From the NCBI RefSeq assembly GCF_963678635.1, contig NC_087070.1, forward strand, positions 36,087,109 to 36,151,108: a DNA stretch of 64,000 nucleotides. The letters are read 5' to 3'. Source of the DNA: Symsagittifera roscoffensis. Lineage: Eukaryota; Xenacoelomorpha; Acoela; Convolutidae. This document shows positions 18,768-28,637 of the stretch, in pieces. The number at the start of each line of letters is the position of its first letter. Position 1 is the first letter of the stretch. The position numbers and the translations under genes are program-made. Below the pieces are notes generated by a model, which was not told where the DNA came from, made no database searches, and saw only the letters and a program-made list of their open reading frames with translations.

Positions 18768-19864
18768 TGCTCCCGTTGTTCGAGCATCGCGTTGTGTCCG
18801 ATCCGTTTAACCTTCAGCTCCTCTTGACCAATGTATATCCGGCCAATCTGATCGTTCGCATCAGTTATGTGAGCTTTCGTGTAGATATTGATGCCATCCA
18901 CATTCATTAGGGTCGGGTAAGGGCCATGGACATCGATATAATGTCCGTCCACTTTCATCAGCCTCGGACCTCCCGTTGTGAGCAGCGCTCGCACTGCCCT
19001 GGAGTCCAGTTTGGGATCTCTCTCCTTCAGGTAGTCGGCATAGATGTCCAGGTGGACTAGTGTAATCTCGGATGGTTCACTCAAGTTCTTGACCACCTGG
19101 TGCCCTGCGACTGAGATGATGGACATTATTTTGGTCCCCTCCTTCGTCATGCCGAAAGTCTTACCAGATATAACGTTCAGTTTTAGTCCCTGTTTCCTGG
19201 GTTCCTCTTTGTCTTCTACTTTTGTCGTTTTACCCAGAACATTAAAACTTTTCCGAAGATCTGTGCCTTCCAGCTCCGACCTTACCCATTGCTCCACTTC
19301 TTTCGTGGCTAGGTCCTGTTTGACATTCTGCAGCGCTGTCCTTGCCGCCAGGCCGTAATCCACCTTGAGTGGGCTAGACGACTCTGCTTCGAGGTTCGAG
19401 GCTACCACCTCGTCAGGCCATGTCTTAACCTTTTTGGTCGTGAAGGTGCTCGGTGTCGTCTCCTTTCTCCGATATTCAGCCTCGTTCATCAGACGTGCTC
19501 GACTGGCCTTGACACCCGAAAGCGCCTCTTCATGGCGGGGATGTTTCGCGTCCGCTACTGCATCCCAAAATTGAGTACAATCCGACTTGAAGTGTCCCTC
19601 CAAATTACAGAAGAAACACCTCGGACCATATTTCATGATGAGCCCTCTGACGTACTCTTCATGATCCTTGTCGGTCGCGTCGGCGTCCTCGAGAAAGTAG
19701 CCTATGGCCTTCATGTTCTGTTTGTATGCAGAACACGCGGAAACGTGATGATCCATCGAACCACAATTCGCACACGACCTCCTCTTATCCATGTCATCGC
19801 GAGGTTTGTACCAACTGGAATTCGCACCAGTGTTTGTCCCGCTATGTCCAACTGGAATTCGCAC
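18656..19864 (-). CDS. gag: Gag nucleocapsid with two CCHC zinc knuckles
   Basis: 402 residues. CANCGSMDHHVSAC and CFFCNLEGHFKSDC are two perfect Cx2Cx4Hx4C zinc knuckles (residues ~31-90), which in retroelements bind RNA for packaging. A long uncharacterised region follows (…VKTWPDEVVASNLEAES…, DPKLDSRAVRALLTT), then the overlap with pol. The preceding sequence WYKPRDDMDK is shared with the second element at about 53259-53290. The frame upstream was broken near a 21-bp direct repeat at 19811-19867. Confidence 0.92.
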   Translation of the reverse strand: MRIPVGHSGTNTGANSSWYKPRDDMDKRRSCANCGSMDHHVSACSAYKQNMKAIGYFLEDADATDKDHEEYVRGLIMKYGPRCFFCNLEGHFKSDCTQFWDAVADAKHPRHEEALSGVKASRARLMNEAEYRRKETTPSTFTTKKVKTWPDEVVASNLEAESSSPLKVDYGLAARTALQNVKQDLATKEVEQWVRSELEGTDLRKSFNVLGKTTKVEDKEEPRKQGLKLNVISGKTFGMTKEGTKIMSIISVAGHQVVKNLSEPSEITLVHLDIYADYLKERDPKLDSRAVRALLTTGGPRLMKVDGHYIDVHGPYPTLMNVDGINIYTKAHITDANDQIGRIYIGQEELKVKRIGHNAMLEQREQWLVSCQSKLGPTWVSRGRISYRQTSGWQRPIRERSM

Positions 19865-20361
19865 CAGTTGCCATAATTGCTGTAACGGTTTTGCGCCCTC
19901 GGTTTTATGAAGAAATACTCGCGTGACTTCATACGCAAGTCGTCGGGCGTGGGAAACTGGTCAAGCGACAGGGTGAAGTGAGTGGCCAACATCGTCTTCA
20001 ACTCCTCACTCCTTACTCCGTCCATGAACTTCGAAGCAATCGCCAAGTTTCGCTCGGATATTTTCTCATCTGGGTTGCTTCTCCTCCTAAGCAATTCAAG
20101 GTCGTCCAAAAATTTATCTATGGATTCGTCCTCTCTTTGACGCCTCTTCTCGAACTTCACCATAGCCTGGTGCCCTTGTACTCTAGAGCCGAAACGATTC
20201 AGCAGGATGTCGAATATCTTGCGAGCGCTGTCTCTCTCATTGGCTCTTTTCGCCATAACACAACTTAATGCAGTACCCTCCAGATTGCTCGTCAGCGCGC
20301 TGCACTCTTGTTTCTTGGAGAGATTCTCTTCCTCAAAGTGTAACTTCATCACATCTATCAA
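19711..20361 (-). pseudogene. gag: Gag capsid-like region (retrotransposon gag domain)
   Basis: Contains the helical retrotransposon gag core: VMKLHFEEENLSKK, EGTALSCVM, FDILLNRFGS, QGHQAMVKFEKRRQ, ESIDKFLDDLELLRRR. The same core is found at 52730-53170 in the second element. Comparison of IDT-W-IEVMKL there with the frame break here shows that one G of a Trp codon was lost near 20350, so the upstream and this frame were one Gag protein. Downstream the frame ends in unrelated residues because of a second break near 19850. Confidence 0.9.
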
Positions 20362-21308
20362 GTATCAATGCAGCCGTCTGACTCGTCTTTATATGACTTC
20401 GGCTTTTTCAGTGTCCTTCTTGACCTCTCTCCTCTCTCGGTTGACTTCGAGAGCTTGGTGATGAATGTTTCGAGAGATCTGTTCAGAGGCTCAAACATCG
20501 AGGCATACATCGTTGTGTCCTGTGAGACCGTAGTCAGATCTGGTACTGAACTGACTTGTGGCACAGTTGGCAACCTTGTCTCCGGGGTGGCATCTGCCTC
20601 CGGCGGAACTGGATTCGTCCAGCCAGGCCTCGACGGGGCTGCCCTTGGCCGCTCCTTGTTTCTGGGTTCGTAGTTCGTTCTCGAGCCTTGCTGGGCTCTG
20701 GCATTGCTGCCCGTACCATCTCCATCATTTGCATGGCGTGAGCGCTCCCTTGGGTTGGAACGCTCCTGCCAATTGCTCCAATTCAGGATCGCGTCAAGCT
20801 TCCGCATCATTGAGTCAGACTTTGCATCTAACCTTTTCTCCAGGCTAGTCATCGTGTGGGCGTAGGTACTATCATGATCGTTCAACAATCGTTCGATCTC
20901 CCTGGTCATCCTAGCCTCTCTTTCGTATGACTCCTTGTTTGCCTGTGCCAGGCTCTCCGCCAGGCATTGATCGGTGTTGCGAATCAACTGAGCCTGATCA
21001 ACCCTCGCCTGCGACTTCACGTGCGTTAGTTCGTCTCTCAGATTCTCTTGACCTTTGTGAGCTCTCTCATCAACCTGATCTATTCTTTTAGTCATGTCCC
21101 GCCTCAGTTCATCTAGACCATTCATTACGCTAGCGAACATGTCACTTATGTCGCCAGTGGCCCCAAATGACGGGGTTAGTCCCAGAGAAGATGAGGTCAA
21201 CTGCGGCTGCAGCCTGGTGCTTGATGACGCACCGCCTTTTTGCTTGCTCATCGACGTCATTAATCTGTCGAAGGTTGATGACGCTCCCATCGTTATCCCA
21301 TCTGACAT
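20358..21308 (-). CDS. gag: Gag, coiled-coil and linker region
   Basis: 316 residues. Residues ~55-180 are charged heptad-like coiled coil (LDELRRDMTKRIDQVDER, MTREIERLLNDH). An Arg/Pro-rich linker follows, then FEPLNRSLETFITKLSK and KKPKSYKDESDGCID. The same tail is in the second element's gag (52596-52722). It is in phase with the upstream 21327-22013 frame, separated only by a TGA. Confidence 0.85.
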   Translation of the reverse strand: MSDGITMGASSTFDRLMTSMSKQKGGASSSTRLQPQLTSSSLGLTPSFGATGDISDMFASVMNGLDELRRDMTKRIDQVDERAHKGQENLRDELTHVKSQARVDQAQLIRNTDQCLAESLAQANKESYEREARMTREIERLLNDHDSTYAHTMTSLEKRLDAKSDSMMRKLDAILNWSNWQERSNPRERSRHANDGDGTGSNARAQQGSRTNYEPRNKERPRAAPSRPGWTNPVPPEADATPETRLPTVPQVSSVPDLTTVSQDTTMYASMFEPLNRSLETFITKLSKSTERGERSRRTLKKPKSYKDESDGCIDT

Positions 21309-21326
21309 GGGCCTGGTCGGCGAGGT

Positions 21327-22013
21327 TCACGACGCCTTCCTGCTCATATCGTTCCTTGGGCACGGTGTGAAGTTCACATCCGGATGGGTTATCTCCGGGT
21401 AGTCATCACTGGAAGTCAAACCTACAGTTGGTAGTGACGCCATGCGTTCGTCGTACAAAGACTTCCAACTCTTCTTCGCCTTCGAACCCGTTTGTTCTTC
21501 ACTCGGGCTTATACTCGACATCATCGCGTTGTTGCTCTGCTTGGCCAGAGATGAGTGGGTACTAGCCGAATGTGAGTATTCTCCCCTCCACCTGTGACTT
21601 TTGGTCTCCGATTTGGACATCCCCTTGAATAATACTTCCTCTCGCGGGTCGACCTCGGAACGCTCCGAGGTCTCCTCTGTCCTCTCGACTTCCTCCCGCT
21701 CGAGGTCCTCGCTCGGCTCAAAGTCGGGTCGAATGAGCGTCTGTTCTCCCTCGTCAAAGGGGTCCACAAGCGTATCGCTCGCGGTTCCGGCTTCGGCGCT
21801 CCGCCTTTGATCGCCATCGAGGTTTTTCTCGCTCCTCAATCTCATTCCGCTCACTGAAAGATCAGGTTGACCTTTAGTCGATTCGTTTTCAGCAAACACG
21901 TCGGAGGCGCTGCTAAACGAGGACTGGCTACGCCTAGTTTTAAATTTTCGCGTGCTGCCCTTGCTCAGCCTGGGAATCTTAGTAGTCGATCCTAACGATT
22001 CCCTGCGCTGCAT
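21327..22013 (-). CDS. gag: Gag N-terminal region, Ser/Glu-rich
   Basis: An upstream TTG extends the frame to 22037, but the first ATG is at 22013 (MQRRESLGSTTKIP), which I take as the gag start. The 228-residue region is basic then acidic and Ser-rich (SERSEVDPREEV, SHSASTHSSLAK), without a domain. TGA at 21327-21329 interrupts; the same phase continues for another ~316 codons, so it is a nonsense mutation or a read-through codon. Confidence 0.75.
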   Translation of the reverse strand: MQRRESLGSTTKIPRLSKGSTRKFKTRRSQSSFSSASDVFAENESTKGQPDLSVSGMRLRSEKNLDGDQRRSAEAGTASDTLVDPFDEGEQTLIRPDFEPSEDLEREEVERTEETSERSEVDPREEVLFKGMSKSETKSHRWRGEYSHSASTHSSLAKQSNNAMMSSISPSEEQTGSKAKKSWKSLYDERMASLPTVGLTSSDDYPEITHPDVNFTPCPRNDMSRKAS

Positions 22014-22445
22014 ACTTTGTGACACAAAAAAAAACAATATTCGTATGTCGAAAAGTCAGTATCAATCTCTTAGGTTTCTCAATGACAATCTTAGTGACTC
22101 AGCTAGAGTTACACACACACACAGGGCCTGCTCAGTATTGATATAATGCTAACTCAACCCTGTCGTATAGTATAACAGTATCACAAGATTTTCACAAGAT
22201 ATAATCAACACACAAAACACAATAGATGATCAGATAAGAATATCCTACCGGTGACAGCGACCTTTTGTCAGTATCAATTTATCGCTACACAATTTATTAA
22301 GTCACTGCTTTGTTAAAATTAAACAATCTTTGATAAAAAGCAGTGATGATTCAGAAACAGATCAATAAAACTTAGTCTTAAAGAAAAAGACTTCCCCCAA
22401 TCGGACTGATCCGAAAGAACAAAGCCCGGGACACAGTCTTCTCAA

Positions 22446-22538
22446 GTGGGTGTGTATTTGCCTAATACACCCACCGAGGTCTTCTTATAGGTGCCCCTCG
22501 ATTGCCTGAGCTGTCCTATCAAGTGGCTCAAGGCAACC
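22446..22538 (-). ncRNA. Leader RNA hairpin module, copy A
   Basis: Two predicted stem-loops. One is GTGGGTGT…ACACCCAC at 22446-22474. The other pairs GATTGCCT (22500-22507) with AGGCAACC (22531-22538). It is repeated 185 bp away and partly conserved in the second element at 50305-50393. A role in packaging, dimerisation or translation is inferred from its position upstream of gag. Confidence 0.6.
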
Positions 22539-22630
22539 TCTGATCGAAAACTTCTAAAGTCTATGAAAAATCTCCCCCACACCCGGAACGCTCCAAGTGC
22601 ACGAGAGCAGGGAACAACTTTTCTTCTCAA

Positions 22631-22723
22631 GTGAGTGTAAATTTGCTTAATACACTCACCGAGGTCTTCTTTTATTTGTTCCCGGATTGCCCGAACTTTC
22701 TTATTAATTATCTCAAGGCAACC
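22631..22723 (-). ncRNA. Leader RNA hairpin module, copy B
   Basis: Stem GTGAGTGTA…TAATACACTCAC at 22631-22659 and a second stem formed by GATTGCCC and AGGCAACC (22685-22692 with 22716-22723). Relative to copy A the first stem has G-C replaced by A-T in the same pair, a compensatory change supporting base pairing. Confidence 0.6.
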
Positions 22724-22959
22724 GCACAACCAAAATCACAATAAAAAAAAAAAAAAAAAAAATTTTTGCTCGGGTACATCTGATACACCCGATCTAGAAT
22801 CCAAAGTTGATCACGAATTTCCGGGTCAAAACGGGCTCTTATGATCCTAATAAGCGCCTTATGTGCGAATATGATTTTGATTAAATGGATATTTTCCGTT
22901 TCCCAAATCGCCACGGAAGATTTCCTCAAGTTTCTAACAAGGAAGGTTGTTTAGAAGGT

Positions 22960-23500
22960 TTAAGACACTCCGGAGGGTTACTTCGGAGGGTTGTTAAGAC
23001 ACTTAGCCTACTTTGGAGGGTACCTTAATCACCCAAGTTACCTCGGAGGGTCCCCTTAAATTTACTAAGGAGGGTCAATAAGATGCTTAATATGCTCCGG
23101 AGGGTTACTCCGGAGGGTACCTCCAAAATTTTCAAACCTGAACCTGAACCTGAATCTGAACCTCACTTAGAAGGGCCTTCAATTAACTTCAGGAAGCGTC
23201 AAAACAAGCTAAATTCTCTATGGGGTGCTGTTTTAACTTCTTTGGATGATCTCGTGGAAATTTTCCACTAAGGAGGGTTGCTAAGGGGTTTAGCTGACTC
23301 CGGAGGGTTACTTCGGAGGGTTCCCCAAAAATCACTAAAAAGGTTATGTTACCGCGATAAAGTCTCTAAAAGCGGTCCACCTGAGTTAAAACTAGGTTGG
23401 CTGACACGGTCAACCTTCCCAGTTGGATAAAAAGGTGTTTTGATAAAATTTTCTGCCGCTCGGAGGGTTACCTGTAATTTGGACCCTCCGAACCAACAAA
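22960..23500 (-). repeat. CGGAGGGT short-motif cluster in the leader
   Basis: At least a dozen dispersed CCGGAGGGTTA or TCGGAGGGTT units, often in pairs such as ccggagggttacttcggagggtt. More copies are scattered to 25040. G-runs of this type may bind a protein or form G-rich structures on the plus strand. Confidence 0.7.
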
Positions 23501-25090
23501 TTCTAAACAATTTCTCTTTTCCGAGATTATCAACCCAAAAACGGTTGCGGTCCGAAAAAGTGGTCCAAAACGTCGACTTATCGTACCAAAATTATCCCGA
23601 TCGGATGACTAGTCTTTGAGAAATTGCCAAAAACGTGTTTGTCCAAATGGCCTTTTTTTTACCACCTATATAGGTTCTGAGAAACTTTTTCCGCAATTCC
23701 TATCGAAAGTGCCAAAAAACAATTGAAACGAGCGTAGTAGCCCTGTAGGGCACTGGAATAGTTCAAAAAACCGGATCAAAATTGGTTTGGAGACAAAATT
23801 TGACCAATAACTATCAAATTTGGACCCTCCGGTTCCTTCCTTTTCCAATCCTTAAGTCGTTAGCTCTATCCAAGGAGCCAATTGGAGGGTTACTCAAGAA
23901 TATCTCTAGTAACCGAGCACGTTATGCTAGCACGCTCCTAATGCAAAAAATTTTATTGCTCTAACTCTAAAAACTCAAAAACTCGATCCCCAAAACTGAT
24001 TGACAAAATTCAGAAAATTATCGAAATTTTGACCGAAAGATTTTGGTTTTTTCCAACTTCTACTGAGTCTTTTCTCACGCGGTTTCTTTAGTTAGGGGGA
24101 TCAAACTACGTAGCTACTCCCTATATAAAAGCTTTTTGTTGTTCGGAAAAGCTCGGACATCCAAAATTTTGGGGGTCTACAGTTTGATCGAAAATCGATG
24201 ATTTTCGACAAAATTGGGTGTTTTTTGGGTCTAATTGAGGAGATAAGTAATATGTAATAAGGATAATAACCTATTAGTAGTCGTTAATGTATAGTACTAT
24301 ACCCTTCTTTGCACCAAAATACCCGAATTAAGACCCTTAACTCGGAAATTTGTAATCGATGGAGGGTACAATCGGACCGCGCCAATCGTGCCCCCCACCA
24401 CTTAAGTTTTAATGAAATAGTACCCGAACGATACTAAAATTGCTTCAACGATACCCAACAGTCGTTGCGGATGTTGTCCCTGATGTCCCTGTTGAGTGTG
24501 GAACACGTTGATCAGCTTGCCACTCTACCCTCCGGTCACCGGCAAAATCACCATTAACGTGCTTAAACACTCAAATTACACTCGAGGGAGGGTATCCAAC
24601 CCTTCACCAAAACACACAATCTTTCTATCAGAAACGATATAAATCAATCTGAAACAACAACAAATAGGAAGGTCAGATCACATCTCGTTCGGAAATAACA
24701 TATAAACTGTCACTTTATGTTTTTTACTGTTTTTGGTCTTTTTTGGATTTTTTTACTGTTTTTTGTACTATTTTGTTTTCAAATAAATTTATTTTTGGCT
24801 TTTTCTTGGTTATACACTATTTTTTTTTGGTTTTACGCTTTCTTTTTAATTGTTTTTGGTCCTGGGACCTCGGGACAAGCGGGCTCTAGATTTCCCACCT
24901 AACCCTCCGGCCCCCGGAATTTTCGGTGTTAACTAAGTTAAAAAGCAAAATAGCACTGGACGGAGGGTACGCACCTTCCCCCCAGTACAATAACGGTCAT
25001 TAAGGCCTCTACCTCGGGCTTACGCCCGGAGCGGAGGGTTCGTCGCCGAAACGCTTGCTGATCATGATGGTCTTATGCCTTTGACAGGCC

Positions 25091-25105
25091 CACCCAGGAG
25101 CGCCA
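25091..25105 (-). promoter_or_regulatory. Primer binding site for minus-strand synthesis
   Basis: Sense strand TGGCGCTCCTGGGTG, 12 nt downstream of the LTR end. It starts with TGG, complementary to a tRNA 3' CCA. The same 15 bases occur at 47923-47937 in the second element, also 12 nt from the LTR. The tRNA is not identified; its 3' end would read CACCCAGGAGCGCCA. Confidence 0.7.
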
Positions 25106-25117
25106 TAAAAACGTCTA

Positions 25118-26002
25118 TGTAACATTCGCCCAAATACTACACAGCGACGGAGCGTAGAAAAAGTACCTATTAACGACTGGCAGGCGTCAGTTACCTTAAT
25201 CCTACTCGTTTTTCACCGTCTCGACCTTGCCAGAGTTGATTTTCTGGTCTGTTTAGGGCTAAGTAAAAAGTTACTATTTTTAGGCCATCAGTCAAACGAC
25301 TTTTGATCAGCTTTCGTTTACATGCGAACACAACCACATAGCTGAGTCTCGGATTCTCAGACTACGTGATTGTCATTAAAAACACGGCTCGAACAACCTA
25401 TTTTAATATGTTTTTGTGTGACAGTTCTATATTAAATCCATTGGAGATGGATTGACCCTTTCCTGTTTCTAGCTACTCATATTCTAAAATATCAAGGTAC
25501 ACCGGTGTTAAATTAAAGTTTCACGACATCCAAGTAGCTATATAGTTAGTTTTATACAGTCCCTTCACATAAACAGTCTCTGGGGGACCAAGCCTCCGCT
25601 CCCGTAATATTCCTGCGATAACGCTCTTATCTCTTCTAATTTGCGTCCCGGGAGGGTTCCGTGGAATATTCCTTCCCCACCGAAGCTTCCTTCTCCACTA
25701 ATATCTGCTGATAAGGGTCTTATCGTGCGTTGCTGCCACGATAAGAGGCTTCGTATTCTCCGTCTCTTGCACGACTGTTTTTCACAATATTTGTCGTTGT
25801 TCTGATTTTCTCAGCTTTTTTGGTCAAAATGGCCGTTTTTCGTATTTCTGAGAAAGATCAACTTGAAAATCGAAATTTTAAAAATAGAAAATTTCAGAAT
25901 ACTTCGACCTTCCTTTCAAGCACTTTTTTGCTGTTAAGGCCTTTTCTCTCTGATTCGTGCTTCATCGGAAGGTTGCACTGTGCCATCTGGCAGAATGGCA
26001 CA
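25118..26002 (-). repeat. 5' LTR of the giant element
   Basis: 885 bp, direct repeat of 1800-2682 with about ten mismatches and one 2-bp indel. It should hold the promoter and poly(A) signals. Its outer edge at 26002/26003 abuts foldback sequence which, with the left flank, reconstructs an interrupted site. Confidence 0.95.
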
Positions 26003-26690
26003 ACAAGAGTAACATTTTAGACAGGGATAACTTTTTTTTCATACAGGGAGAATGATCCAAGCATCCTATTCAACCATGAATGCAATGTCATTTTGCACTG
26101 AATTGAAAGGAACATATCTTCTGCACATTAATCATGAACACAAAATGCGTATAGGTCGTTTTCAAGGTCAGAAAACTCATTTGAACTAAGTCAAAAGTTT
26201 TTGAGCAATAAACAGCAAAAAACAATAGTTGAAAAACCAAATAACGTTGGATTGATTTATCTCAGGGCACTACGCAAGGTACAGTGCTTTGACCACTTAA
26301 TTTTTTTTCGTAAAAAAGTGATCCTTAATATCATTTATTACCCTAGAGACTTTTTTGAATTAGCATTAAAAAGATTGTATTATAGGAATATAGAGGCCTA
26401 TAAGAAAAAGTTCGGTTCTACAAATTGTGCAATGAGAAGCGTGAATGTATGCTGACCGAAGCAGGTGCGAAGTTTTTCCAACGATACCTAGAAGATACTG
26501 TGAGGTCTGTTTTTTCTCATATGGTATTAAAATTGTTTTGCAGATTCAGAAAACGTTGCTTTACTTCTCAACGTTACCAACTGTTTGTTTGTTTCTCTAC
26601 AAGAAAAATGAAGAGCAGAACGAATCCAATCAGGTTAATTTTTATCTTAAACTTGCGTAATGCCGAGCTTGTGTCGTATCTAGATGCATC
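26003..26690 (+). repeat. Foldback arm right of the giant element
   Basis: 26041-26510 is a direct repeat of about 37070-37625 (ctattcaacca, gcaaggtacagt, agcaggtg, tgtgaggtctg) and an inverted repeat of about 850-1750. Stops and indels rule out coding. Before the LTR insertion the two flanks formed one palindromic element. Confidence 0.7.
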
Positions 26691-26944
26691 AAATTAACCA
26701 ATCAGCAACATGTGTTTTGCTGCATAATCCTCTAATCGAGATGCATTGAAGTTTTAGCCAGCCAGAAATTTTGGTTTTGCAGCATAATTTAACTTTCAGA
26801 TAAACGACTTTGACCATGTTTGAACATGAGTAACTCTTCCGCGCGCCGAGAAAAAAATTTTTCCAAAATGTCAAAGTGAGGCAAGTAAGAAGGGACAAGT
26901 TGATTATATCACAATGAGGGAAGTAAGTACGGATAGGATGATTA

Positions 26945-27372
26945 AGCTATATACTATTAGCCTTCAATCATAAAATAACACCAGATCATTGTGATATACC
27001 AGTCTGTGCACTTAAAGACGGATCAAAAGCATTATGATCTCTTACTTTTCTCTTTTTCTCTTCAATGAGTAAATTAAGTTTAAAAACTTTCTTTCCTTCT
27101 GCCTGTATAGAAAAAAATTACCCCTGTTTAGAATGTTACCGCTGTAAATAAAAAAAAGTGACCAAGAAAAACCAGAAAACTAAAGAATTATTTCAACCAC
27201 GGGAACAAACGAACTATACAGGGAGGTTGAACAGAAGTTTTTACACTTAATCTATTCATTGAGGAGAAAATCTAGGCTCATTTTTGCAAATTGATCCGCC
27301 TTTAAGTACCCAAACTGGTATATCACATGGATCTGGGGGTGTTCTTTGATTGAAGGTTAGTAGTATATAACA
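26945..27372. mobile_element. Foldback (MITE-like) element copy 1
   Basis: Left end ctatatactattagccttc and right end gaaggttagtagtatataac are inverted; the ~80-bp arms include GATATACCAGTCTGTG and its inverted partner CCCAAACTGGTATATC. Centre contains CTGTATAG and CTATACAGG in inverted orientation. Non-coding. Confidence 0.7.
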
Positions 27373-28231
27373 TAACAATCTTGTCCCTACTAACTTTTCT
27401 CATTTTGACATACTCACTCTGTCCATTTTTACTTGCGGTACTTAAAATGATACAACGATAAAGAGATGCTATTTTAAGGTCTGCTTTTTTTCTCGAATGC
27501 TGTGAAAAAGGAAGATAAAATTAAACTGTCTCGTGTTTTGCAGATTCAGAAAAATTTATTTTACTTCTCAATGTTACCAACTGTTTGTTTGTTTCTCTAC
27601 AAGAAAAATGAAGAGCAGAAACAAATCCAATCAGGATACTTTTATCTTAAATTTGCATAATGACGAGCTAGTGTCGTATCTAGGTGCATCGAATTTCTAA
27701 CCAATCAGCAACAAGTGTTTTGCTGCTTGATCCTCTAATCGATTTTTATTGAATTCTTAGCCAAACAGGAAATTTCGTTTCGCAGCATAGCTTAAGTCTC
27801 GGATAAACGATTATGGTCAGGTTTGATCATGAGCACTTTTTCCGCGCGCCGAGAATTTTTCTTTTCCAAAACGTCAGAATGCGGGAAGTAAGTAGGGACA
27901 GGATGACTAAATTATAAAACAAGTTTGCATAATGACGCGTTTGTGTCGTATCTAGATGAATCAAAATTTTAACCGATCAGGATTATGTGTTTTGCCGCAT
28001 GATCCTCTAATCGAGCTACATTGAAGTTTTAGCCAACCAGAAATTTTCGTTTTGCAGCATAATTTAACTTTCGGATAAACGATTTTGACCATGTTTGAAC
28101 ATGAGCACCTCTTCCGCGCGCCGAGAAAAAAAAATGTTCCAAAATGTCGAAGTGAGGCAAGTAAGAAGGAACAAGTTGATTATGTCAAAATGAGGGAAGT
28201 AAGTAGGGACAGGATGATTGAGCTCTATACT

Positions 28232-28637
28232 ACTAGCCTTCAATCATAAAATAACACCAGATCATTGTGATATACCAGTCGTTGCAGTTAAAGACGGATC
28301 AATAGCATATATGAACCTCTTACTTTTCTCTTTTTCTCTTCAATGAGTAAATTAAGTTTAAAACTTTTCTTTCCTTCTGCCTGTATAGATAAAATTTACC
28401 CCTGTATAGAATTTTACCGCTGTAAGTTAAAAAATTGACAGAGAAAAACCAGACAACTAGAGAATTGTTTCAACCACGGGAACAAACTAACTATACAGGG
28501 AAGTTTTTGGACTTAATTTATTCATTGAAGAGAAAATCGAGGCTCATGTTTGCAAATTGATCCGCCTTAAAGTACCCAGACTGGTATATCACAAGGTTCT
28601 GGGGTTGTTCTTTGATTGAAGGTTAGTACTATATAAC
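28232..28637. mobile_element. Foldback element copy 2
   Basis: Same inverted ends (ctatactactagccttcaatc … gattgaaggttagtactatata) about 405 bp apart, slightly shortened in the centre by loss of the gttgaacggaag part. Confidence 0.7.

Larger units (their letters stand above)
22014..25117 (-). other. 3.1-kb untranslated leader of the giant element
   Basis: Between the 5' LTR and gag, with no substantial sense ORF. The 5' half is collinear with the second element's leader at 47911-49000 (tggcgctcctgggtg, then an AAAAACA-rich block, then a gatgtgatc motif). It contains about twenty copies of a CGGAGGGT motif, mostly read on the plus strand, and two copies of a hairpin module at 22446-22538 and 22631-22723. 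Poly(A) run at 22741-22761. Confidence 0.75.
1800..26002 (-). mobile_element. Giant Ty3/gypsy-like LTR retrotransposon, 24.2 kb, with accessory genes
   Basis: Two direct repeats (1800-2682 and 25118-26002) start TGTAAC and end GGCACA on the plus strand. They differ by about ten substitutions and one 2-bp indel by eye. Between them on the minus strand are a primer binding site, gag with two zinc knuckles, protease-RT-RNase H, integrase, a macrodomain, and 8.8 kb of extra coding sequence with SGNH hydrolase motifs. Autonomous gypsy elements are normally 5-10 kb, so this one is exceptionally long. Coding sequence is visibly more GC-rich than its AT-rich flanks. About fifteen frameshifts or stops interrupt the ORFs, so this copy should not be autonomous. 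Flanks share only a 3-bp ACA, so there is no convincing 4-6 bp target duplication. Confidence 0.95.

Noticed and set aside
24717-24902. Phe-rich 61-residue plus-strand frame
   Set aside because: Low-complexity T-rich sequence antisense to the element leader; not a plausible protein.
26689-26898. Repeated minus-strand frames in the tandem array (MSLLTCLTLTF… type)
   Set aside because: The same short frame recurs with the subrepeat (28947, 30225, 34262) and is not conserved in start or length; a by-product of repetition.
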